Below, piece after piece: positions 1-5,051 of a stretch of DNA of 5,745 bases. Origin of the DNA: an uncultured Clostridia bacterium. Lineage in GTDB: Bacteria > Bacillota > Clostridia > Oscillospirales > Acutalibacteraceae. The number at the start of each line of letters is the position of its first letter. Position 1 is the first letter of the stretch. Location: assembly GCA_944384865.1 (NCBI GenBank), contig CALWVC010000094.1:1-5745 (forward strand), in the 5' to 3' direction. The notes beneath the pieces were generated by a model. It saw only the letters and a program-made list of their open reading frames with translations, made no database searches and was not told where the DNA came from. A program made the position numbers and the translations under genes.

Positions 1-287
1 GAGCCCAGTGAAAACCGGTCCGCCCCGTCGTGGTTGCCCACCGCAATATACAGCGGGATCCCCCGTTTTCCGCATAATTCTTCGACAAACCGGTCGAACA
101 GCCGCAGCGCATCCGCCGGCGCCACCGCCCGATCGTAAATATCCCCGGCTAAAATCACCCCGTCTGTCGGCTGTTCGTCCACCAGCGGCAAAAAAGTATG
201 AAAAATAAAGTGCTGCTGATCCTCTAATAGCGACCTGCCGTAAAACAGCTTGCCCAGATGCCAGTCGGCAGAATGCAAAATCCGCAT
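1..287 (-). CDS. sbcD: SbcD nuclease subunit, N-terminal part (gene cut by window edge)
   Basis: This is the first 95 residues of SbcD, the Mre11-type metallophosphoesterase subunit of the SbcCD complex, which cleaves hairpins and processes DNA ends in the cytoplasm. Three phosphoesterase metal-binding motifs are visible: SADWHLGK (D8, H10), AGDIYDR (D49) and GNHD (N85, H86). The LEDQQHF segment after the first motif is also typical of SbcD. The start is well fixed: ATG at 287 is preceded by GGAGG at 293-297 with 5 bases between, and an in-frame TAA lies at 315-317 with no other start codon between them. The nuclease core's later histidine motifs and the capping domain are outside the window. 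The gene lies after a strong terminator, so it probably begins a new transcription unit; sbcC usually follows sbcD, here beyond position 1. Motif III reads GNHDG where many homologues have GNHDS, a position I consider variable. Identification is confident. Confidence 0.93.
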   Translation of the reverse strand, partial: MRILHSADWHLGKLFYGRSLLEDQQHFIFHTFLPLVDEQPTDGVILAGDIYDRAVAPADALRLFDRFVEELCGKRGIPLYIAVGNHDGADRFSLG

Positions 288-311
288 AATATCCTCCGTC
301 GATGTTCTTGC

Positions 312-340
312 TTTTTAAGATTGTGTTCTCCGAACAGCAA
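312..340 (-). promoter_or_regulatory. candidate promoter for sbcD (weak match)
   Basis: Read on the minus strand, TTGCTG (335-340) is followed after exactly 17 bases by TAAAAA (312-317). These match the sigma-A hexamers at 3 of 6 and 4 of 6 positions. Transcription would start near 305 and give a leader of about 18 bases carrying the GGAGG site at 293-297. A promoter is expected here because a terminator closes the preceding operon, but the match is weak and the exact position is inferred. Confidence 0.3.
324..336. promoter_or_regulatory. 13-bp palindrome upstream of sbcD, possible operator
   Basis: TGTTC-TCC-GAACA is a perfect inverted repeat with 5-base arms and a 3-base centre. It falls in the spacer of the candidate sbcD promoter, where a repressor could act. 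It does not match the Bacillus LexA box, which has the half-sites in the opposite order (GAAC-N4-GTTC). A chance palindrome of this size is quite possible, so function is unproven. Confidence 0.2.
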
Positions 341-358
341 TCCCGCCGCATCATTTAT

Positions 359-390
359 AAAAAAGTCCGATCCCAGCGGAACCGGACTTT
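359..390 (-). terminator. intrinsic terminator closing the operon
   Basis: Read on the minus strand, AAAGTCCG (390-383) pairs perfectly with CGGACTTT (369-362). The inner bases extend the stem to about 13 pairs (including G-U pairs) around a GCT loop. The distal arm runs directly into a tract of six T residues on the minus strand (364-359). It begins 11 bases after the esterase stop codon. The plus-strand side has only TTT after the stem, so it acts mainly on the minus-strand operon. Structure and placement make this a convincing Rho-independent terminator. Confidence 0.92.
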
Positions 391-401
391 CAGAATCCAT
401 C

Positions 402-1223
402 CTACGCTTTCGGCGGGAAATCAAACAGCCGGTTCAGCCAGTTGACCGACAACGCCATCCACTGCTCCACACCCGGCGCCGCCCAGCCGGTCAGCGTTGT
501 CGCCAGCGCCGCGCCATGCCCGCCCTGCGGGAAAACATGCAGCTCATACGGCCGCCCGGCCTGCTGCATCGCCGTCGCAAACCGTAAACTATCGGTTACC
601 GGCACCACCTGATCCTCCGCCGTGTGAAATAAAAAGGCCGGCGGCGTATGCGCCCCCACATTCCGGTCGCAGTTGAGCAGCTGCTCTGCCTGCTCCCGGC
701 GCATGGAGCCGGCAATCCGCTGATACACCTGCTCCTCGTCCGTATGCATCCAGTCAGTTGTAATCACCGGATAGCCCAAAATCAAACCGTTCGGCCGGTT
801 TTGATCGCCGGTCACGCCCGCAGCCGCCTGAATGTCCGGCCGGTTCCACAGCGTGCCCTGACAGGCCGTCAGATGTCCGCCCGCCGAAAAACCGCAAACG
901 GCGATTTGATCTTCCCTGACGCCCCATTCGTCACTGTGTGCGCGGATATGCGCCAGCGCCCGGGACAAATCGCAGATCGGCCCGGGATAAGCCGCGTATT
1001 TTCCTAACGAATAATATAACACAAAGGCATGATAGCCGGCCGACAAATAGGATACCGCGATCGGATCGGCCTCCCGCGCCGAGCAAAACCAATATCCGCC
1101 GCCGGGGCAGACCACCACCGCCGGGCGCTTTTTCAACGCCGGCATTTCATCGGTGGCCTGGTATAAATAAGCGTTCATATAGACCCGCCCGTCGCCGCTT
1201 AAATCAATTCGTTTGTCAAACAT
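402..1223 (-). CDS. alpha/beta-hydrolase family esterase, cytoplasmic, substrate unknown
   Basis: This is a 273-residue serine hydrolase of the alpha/beta-hydrolase fold, close to the acetyl-xylan esterase/BD-FAE-like group (COG0657-type). The elements appear in order: CPGGGY (39-44), equivalent to the HGGG oxyanion-hole loop; the nucleophile elbow GFSAGG with S113; the acid loop HTAEDQVVP with D204; and the catalytic histidine in GGHGAAL, H236. The triad is complete. No signal peptide or membrane segment is seen, so it should be intracellular. The start is ambiguous. ATG at 1223 has AAAGGA at 1235-1240 and gives the usual family N-terminus (MFDKRIDL). ATG at 1247, two bases after the recN stop, would add MKKRNEGH but has only a poor GGCGGA site. 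I prefer 1223. It is the last gene of the operon and is followed at once by a terminator. Deacetylation of a sugar or small ester is likely by family; the real substrate cannot be read from sequence. Confidence 0.87.
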   Translation of the reverse strand: MFDKRIDLSGDGRVYMNAYLYQATDEMPALKKRPAVVVCPGGGYWFCSAREADPIAVSYLSAGYHAFVLYYSLGKYAAYPGPICDLSRALAHIRAHSDEWGVREDQIAVCGFSAGGHLTACQGTLWNRPDIQAAAGVTGDQNRPNGLILGYPVITTDWMHTDEEQVYQRIAGSMRREQAEQLLNCDRNVGAHTPPAFLFHTAEDQVVPVTDSLRFATAMQQAGRPYELHVFPQGGHGAALATTLTGWAAPGVEQWMALSVNWLNRLFDFPPKA

Positions 1224-1234
1224 ATGTCCTTCAT

Positions 1235-1240
1235 TCCTTT
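1235..1240 (-). promoter_or_regulatory. ribosome binding site favouring the 1223 start of the esterase
   Basis: AAAGGA on the minus strand lies 11 bases before ATG 1223, equivalent to about 9 bases from a full AAAGGAGG. A second weaker AAGGA is only 3 bases from the ATG. Together they favour 1223 over the upstream in-frame ATG at 1247, in whose coding region they would otherwise lie. Confidence 0.5.
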
Positions 1241-1249
1241 TTTTCATAT

Positions 1250-2908
1250 TCAGTCCGCCGTCCGCAGCAGCTCCTCCGCCGCCTGCAGGCTGGCCTGTGT
1301 CACCTGTGAGCCGATGATCCGGGCCAATTCACGCTTGCGCCCGTCAAAATCCAGCGGCGTAATGTTTGTAACCGCCCGCGCCTGTTCCAGTTGTTTTTCA
1401 ATCAACAGATGCAAATCGGCCAGCGCAGCAATCTGCGCCAGATGGGTCACACAGATCACCTGCCGGTGCTGTGCTGTTTCTTTCAGCTTGCGCCCGACCT
1501 TGCTGGCCGCCCGGCCGCTGATTCCGGCGTCGATCTCGTCGAAGATCAGCGTTCCTACCGGGTCGTCCGCCGACAATACGTTTTTGATCGCCAGCATTAT
1601 TCTCGACATTTCCCCGCCGGAAGCAATCTTTGTCAGCGGTTTCGGCGGCTCGCCGGGATTAGTGGAAATCAAAAATTCCACCCGGTCCGCCCCCAAACGG
1701 GAATAGGGCGCCTGTCCGATTTCCACACGCAGCCGCACCCCCGGCATATCCAGAAACTGCAGCTGCCGCTCCACATCTGCGCAAAACCGGTCGGCGGCCT
1801 GCCGTCGGGACCGGGTCAGCGCCGCCCCCAGCTCTTTCACCCGCTCTACCCGCTGCTGCAGGGTCTGTCCCAACGTTTGCAGCTGCTCTTCAGAAACTGA
1901 AAGCTGCTCCAGCTCCCGCTGCGCGTTCTCCAGATATTGCAGCATCTGTTCCTCAGTCTGTCCATATTTATCTGAAAACCGGTAATATACGTCCAGCCGT
2001 TCTTCGATCTGTTTCAGCTCGCCGGGGTCAAATCCCGCAGAATCCAGCGCCTGCTGCAGGCCGTCTTTAACCTCCTCCATTCGGTCGGCGGCATCTCCCA
2101 ACATGTTCCGCAGCGATGACGCGACCTGCGAAACCGGCGCGATCTGCTCCAGCTGCGCCGCTGCCGCGCCGCACAGCTCCAGCGCGCCGCCATGCTCATC
2201 ATCGGCGCCTGCCAGCGCCGCCAGCGCCGCGTGCAAGCCGTCTGCAATCTGCTGCGCCGATAAAATCTCTGTTCTGCGGCGCTGCAGCGCGGCCTGCTCG
2301 CCGGGGCGAATCTGAGCCGCCGATAACTCCTGCACCTGAAATTGCAGCAATTCACGCCGCCGAATCCGCTCCTCCATCGTCTCGCTCAGCGTTTTGACCT
2401 GTCGGCGAACCGTCTGCATTTCACTGAACGCCGCCTGATATTCTGCCAGCAGCGCGCTGTTTTTTGCCAGCGCGTCGATATAAATATAATGCTTGTCCGC
2501 ATCCAGCAGCGCCTGCGAATCGTGCTGCCCGTGGATATTCACCAGATACGGCGCCAACTGACGGATCATCGACGCTGTGGCCGGTACACCGTTGATCTGC
2601 CCTGCGGATTTTGAAGGCGTCAGCACCCGGGTAATCACCAACTCATCCTCTACCGGCAGCAGCAGCTCTTTGAGTTTGTCCACACACTGCTGTGACAGAC
2701 CGGTAAACACCGCGGTCACCGACCCTCTGTCGCAGCCGGTTCGAATCAGCTCCCGCGAGGTGCGCTCGCCCAAAACCGCATTGATCGAATCAATCAAAAT
2801 GGATTTGCCTGCGCCGGTCTCACCGGTCAATACGCAAAAGCCCCGGTCAAAGGTCACGTCTGCCCGGGCAATCACCGCAATATTTTCAATATGTAACTGT
2901 TGCAGCAT
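1250..2908 (-). CDS. recN: DNA repair protein RecN
   Basis: This 552-residue SMC-like ATPase acts early in double-strand-break repair, binding DNA ends and promoting RecA-dependent recombination. The N-terminal half holds MLQQLHIENIAVI and the Walker A motif GETGAGKS (29-36), then HGQHDSQ of the Q-loop region. A long coiled-coil region rich in Ala, Gln, Leu and Glu fills roughly residues 155-370. The C-terminal half carries the ABC signature ASGGEMSR (SGGE at 430-433), Walker B LIFDE (454-458, followed by IDAGISG) and the H-loop histidine in VTHLAQ (H489). Length agrees with known RecN proteins (about 550-575). The reading frame stays open upstream to 3118, but that part is argR in another frame. 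ATG 2908 is chosen because GGGAGG (2917-2922) lies 8 bases before it and homologues begin at this point. It starts 34 bases after argR ends, as in many Bacillota. All ATPase motifs are intact. Confidence 0.97.
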   Translation of the reverse strand: MLQQLHIENIAVIARADVTFDRGFCVLTGETGAGKSILIDSINAVLGERTSRELIRTGCDRGSVTAVFTGLSQQCVDKLKELLLPVEDELVITRVLTPSKSAGQINGVPATASMIRQLAPYLVNIHGQHDSQALLDADKHYIYIDALAKNSALLAEYQAAFSEMQTVRRQVKTLSETMEERIRRRELLQFQVQELSAAQIRPGEQAALQRRRTEILSAQQIADGLHAALAALAGADDEHGGALELCGAAAAQLEQIAPVSQVASSLRNMLGDAADRMEEVKDGLQQALDSAGFDPGELKQIEERLDVYYRFSDKYGQTEEQMLQYLENAQRELEQLSVSEEQLQTLGQTLQQRVERVKELGAALTRSRRQAADRFCADVERQLQFLDMPGVRLRVEIGQAPYSRLGADRVEFLISTNPGEPPKPLTKIASGGEMSRIMLAIKNVLSADDPVGTLIFDEIDAGISGRAASKVGRKLKETAQHRQVICVTHLAQIAALADLHLLIEKQLEQARAVTNITPLDFDGRKRELARIIGSQVTQASLQAAEELLRTAD

Positions 2909-2916
2909 ACCCCGCG

Positions 2917-2922
2917 CCTCCC
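2917..2922 (-). promoter_or_regulatory. ribosome binding site of recN
   Basis: GGGAGG on the minus strand, 8 bases before ATG 2908. It lies in the short argR-recN gap and decides the recN start against the longer open frame that runs into argR. Confidence 0.8.
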
Positions 2923-2942
2923 GTTGATGCCTGTTTTTCAGG

Positions 2943-3386
2943 TTATTGCATCTGCTCCAGCTTGCGCACCAGTGATTTTGCGGCCTGTTCGCTTTTTGCA
3001 ATAATAAAAATGGTATCGTCCCCGGCCAATGTGCCGACCACTTCCGGAAACTCCATGCTGTCGATGGCGGCGCAGGCGGCGTTGGCCATCCCGGCGTAAC
3101 AACGAACCACCACATCATTGACTGCGCTAACCACCGATATCACGCTGTCGGCGAAAATACCTGCGAATTTCGGGGCAGCCGCCTGTCCGTCCTCCAGCTG
3201 CTTATAGCGGTAAACGCCGGATGCGTCCGTCGTTTTGATCAGGCGCAGCTCTTTAATATCTCTGGAAACGGTGGCCTGGGTCACGTCAAAGCCGTCGCGC
3301 TGCAACAGCTCCAACAGCTCCTCCTGTGTGGAAACCGCATGTTCTTTAATCAGGGTCAAAATCGCCTGCAGTCTGCGTTTTTTCAT
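2943..3386 (-). CDS. argR: arginine repressor ArgR/AhrC
   Basis: This 147-residue protein is the arginine-sensing regulator that, as a hexamer with L-arginine bound, represses arginine synthesis and often activates catabolic genes. Its length matches the family (B. subtilis AhrC is about 149). The N-terminal winged helix-turn-helix (1-70) contains the hallmark ATVSRDIKELRL (38-49), whose serine-arginine pair contacts the ARG box. The C-terminal oligomerisation and arginine-binding domain (about 78-147) has AGMANAACAAID (98-109) and GTLAGDDTI (118-126), with the D123-D124 pair that binds arginine. The segment before AGMANA reads CY where many relatives have T-L-P or T-Q-P, probably a tolerated variation. 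ATG 3386 shares an ATGA overlap with the nadK stop, and the upstream SD is only moderate (AGAGGG), so translation is probably coupled to nadK. The gene directly precedes recN, a widely conserved pair. No clear ARG box is visible in the window; any autoregulatory site would sit upstream of the operon. Confidence 0.96.
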   Translation of the reverse strand: MKKRRLQAILTLIKEHAVSTQEELLELLQRDGFDVTQATVSRDIKELRLIKTTDASGVYRYKQLEDGQAAAPKFAGIFADSVISVVSAVNDVVVRCYAGMANAACAAIDSMEFPEVVGTLAGDDTIFIIAKSEQAAKSLVRKLEQMQ

Positions 3387-4237
3387 TTGCCTTCACGCCC
3401 TCTTTCCACCAGTTTCGTATGTAAAATCTGTAAAAACCCATCATTTTTGATCTTGATCAAGTTAGCCGTTTTGACCTGTTCTCTGCGAATGGTCACCGAC
3501 ATACTGCCATGCAGCCGGATTGCCCGCTCGCCGTCAATCGTCAGGTAGGCTTCGGTATCGCCCCGCTCCTGCACCGTAACGCAAACGCTGGATTCGGGAT
3601 TCAGCACCATCGGACGATTGAAAAAGGAATGGGTACAGATTGGCGTTACCAGAATGCTGTTAATGGACGGATCCATCACCGGACCGCCTGCCGACAGCGA
3701 ATAAGCCGTAGACCCGGTAGGGGTCGCGACGATCAGCCCGTCTGACCGATACTGCATCACCGTATCCGCATCGAACCGGGCGGTGATATCGATCATTCTG
3801 GACAGCGCACCCTTGGATATCACCGCGTCATTGACACATAAATAGCTGGCGTCATCCCGGCTGCCGGACACGACCACTTCCAGCAGCATCCGCCGGTCAA
3901 TTGTATACCCGCCGCTGCGTAGCGCCGACAACAGCTCCAGCTCATCGGCTTCCAGCCCGGCGGTAAACCCAAGCCGGCCGCAGTTAATGCCCAACACCTT
4001 TTTGTCCTGCTGCGCCGCAGCCTTGGCGGCGTGCAAAATCGTGCCGTCACCGCCCAGCGCCAATACTACATCACAGCCTTCAAGCAGCTCCTGCACCGGC
4101 CGGCGCACATACCGATCGGACACCGGCGCCTGCTGATCAAAACAGGGCAAAATGTCCAGCCGCTCCAGCGTGTCACACAACTGCCGGACCACTTCCGCCG
4201 GCACCCCTTCTCTGTTTAATATAACTGCCGCTTTCAT
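3383..4237 (-). CDS. nadK: NAD kinase
   Basis: This 284-residue cytoplasmic enzyme phosphorylates the 2'-hydroxyl of the NAD adenosine ribose, using ATP or polyphosphate, and so makes NADP. Family motifs are all present: GGDGT (62-66) with the catalytic aspartate D64, NCGRLGF (85-91), the NAD-contacting ND pair (N136-D137) in LCVNDAVISKG, and the glycine-rich block from DGLIVATPTGSTAYS to SAGGP (166-186). Length fits bacterial NadK (about 270-295). ATG 4237 is chosen because GGAGG (4244-4248) stands 6 bases before it and the protein then begins MKAAVILN, as in relatives. An in-frame ATG at 4267 would add ten residues and overlap tlyA without a better ribosome site. The gene begins 13 bases after the tlyA stop, and its TGA overlaps the argR ATG, so it sits in the middle of the operon. 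Nothing appears missing. Confidence 0.96.
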   Translation of the reverse strand: MKAAVILNREGVPAEVVRQLCDTLERLDILPCFDQQAPVSDRYVRRPVQELLEGCDVVLALGGDGTILHAAKAAAQQDKKVLGINCGRLGFTAGLEADELELLSALRSGGYTIDRRMLLEVVVSGSRDDASYLCVNDAVISKGALSRMIDITARFDADTVMQYRSDGLIVATPTGSTAYSLSAGGPVMDPSINSILVTPICTHSFFNRPMVLNPESSVCVTVQERGDTEAYLTIDGERAIRLHGSMSVTIRREQVKTANLIKIKNDGFLQILHTKLVERGREGK

Positions 4238-4243
4238 CGGCAC

Positions 4244-4248
4244 CCTCC
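4244..4248 (-). promoter_or_regulatory. ribosome binding site of nadK
   Basis: GGAGG on the minus strand, 6 bases before ATG 4237. It fills most of the 13-base gap after the tlyA stop and rules in 4237 over the upstream ATG at 4267. Confidence 0.8.
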
Positions 4249-4250
4249 GT

Positions 4251-5051
4251 TCAGTCCAGCGCCGCATGGGAACGTTCTGTCAGCTCCCCCGCCGAAATCG
4301 CCGCCGTATTTTGCTTGTGACCATCCCAACACAGCCAGATCAGATATTCAATGTTGCCCTGCGGGCCTTTAACCGGCGAATAATCCAACCCCCGCACCGA
4401 CCAGCCGGTCTCAAGCGCGAAATCTACCATCTTGCATATTACATCTGTATGCACCTGCGCATCGCGCACCACGCCTTTTTTTCCCACATGTTCCCGGCCT
4501 GCTTCAAACTGCGGCTTGATCAGACAGACCGCCTGCCCGCCCGGTCGCATCAATCCGCTTAAAACCGGCAGAATCAGCGTCAGCGAAATAAACGATACGT
4601 CTACCGACGCAAAATCCAGCGGTTCAGGAATTTGCTGTGTGGTCACATAACGAAAATTGGTACGCTCCAGATTGACCACCCGCGGATCGGTGCGCAGTTT
4701 CCAGGCCAGCTGTCCATATCCCACGTCTACCGCATAAACCCGGCGGGCGCCGTTTTGCAGCATACAATCGGTAAATCCGCCGGTAGACGCGCCAATATCG
4801 GCGCAGACGCTTTCCTGCAGCGTAATGTCAAAGCTTTGCATCGCCTTTTCCAGCTTCAGGCCGCCGCGGCTGACATAGGGCAGCCCGCCGCCCCGCACTT
4901 CTACACGCTGCCCGTCTTTCACCGGCATGCCCGCTTTATCCGCCTTCTGATTGTCTACAAACACCGCCCCGGCCATGATCAACGCCCGGGCCTGCTGCCC
5001 GGAAGGCGCCAGTCCCTGCTCAAACAAATAACGGTCCAGCCTTACTGACAC
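4251..5051 (-). CDS. tlyA: TlyA-family 2'-O-ribose rRNA methyltransferase
   Basis: This 266-residue protein is an S4-domain RNA methyltransferase of the TlyA/hemolysin A family. Known members use S-adenosylmethionine to methylate 2'-hydroxyls of cytidines in 16S and 23S rRNA; the old name haemolysin is misleading. The S4 RNA-binding domain spans about 3-53 (RLDRYLFEQGL, ARALIMAGAVFVD), followed by the linker PYVSRGGLKLEKA. The Rossmann methyltransferase domain has the SAM-binding DIGASTGGFTD (85-95) and DVGYGQL (109-115). The K-D-K-E catalytic set is complete: K66, D151 in VDVSFISL, K179 in LIKPQFEAG, and E235 in GNIEYL. Spacing matches the mycobacterial enzyme. The start is GTG at 5051, supported by AAGGAGG (5059-5065) 7 bases upstream. 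It overlaps the end of dxs by 10 bases. The dxs-tlyA-nadK order is common in Clostridia. Which rRNA sites this enzyme modifies cannot be read from the sequence. Confidence 0.95.
   Translation of the reverse strand: MSVRLDRYLFEQGLAPSGQQARALIMAGAVFVDNQKADKAGMPVKDGQRVEVRGGGLPYVSRGGLKLEKAMQSFDITLQESVCADIGASTGGFTDCMLQNGARRVYAVDVGYGQLAWKLRTDPRVVNLERTNFRYVTTQQIPEPLDFASVDVSFISLTLILPVLSGLMRPGGQAVCLIKPQFEAGREHVGKKGVVRDAQVHTDVICKMVDFALETGWSVRGLDYSPVKGPQGNIEYLIWLCWDGHKQNTAAISAGELTERSHAALD

Noticed and set aside
197..214. AT-rich stretch resembling an ARG box (TATGAAAAATAAAG...)
   Set aside because: Only one half resembles the ArgR consensus, and it lies inside the sbcD coding sequence.
224..424. 66-residue minus-strand frame across the sbcD upstream region
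   Set aside because: It spans the terminator hairpin and overlaps both flanking genes out of frame. Its composition shows no domain and there is no good ribosome site.
258..1309. Several overlapping plus-strand frames (109-123 residues)
   Set aside because: They are opposite sbcD, the esterase and recN, are rich in Arg and Pro, and show no domain. The minus-strand esterase has a complete catalytic triad.
1224..1706. 160-residue open frame on the plus strand
   Set aside because: It is antisense to the C-terminal coding region of recN, has low-complexity Ser/Arg/Ala composition and no recognisable domain. It is a shadow frame of GC-rich coding DNA.
2211..2228. Two tandem copies of GCCAGCGCC
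   Set aside because: The repeat encodes the Ala-Ala-Leu pattern of the RecN coiled coil and is explained by protein composition.
2014..2355. 113-residue minus-strand frame inside recN
   Set aside because: It is Arg/Trp/Cys-rich and lies out of frame within the recN coiled coil, whose frame is continuous and carries all family motifs.
2930..2942. CCTG-AAAAA-CAGG hairpin between argR and recN as a terminator
   Set aside because: The stem has only four pairs and is not followed by a T tract on the minus strand.
2909..3118. Possible 70-residue N-terminal extension of RecN
   Set aside because: It overlaps argR in another frame and does not resemble RecN. The start at 2908 has a good GGGAGG site and the normal MLQQLHIENIAV beginning.
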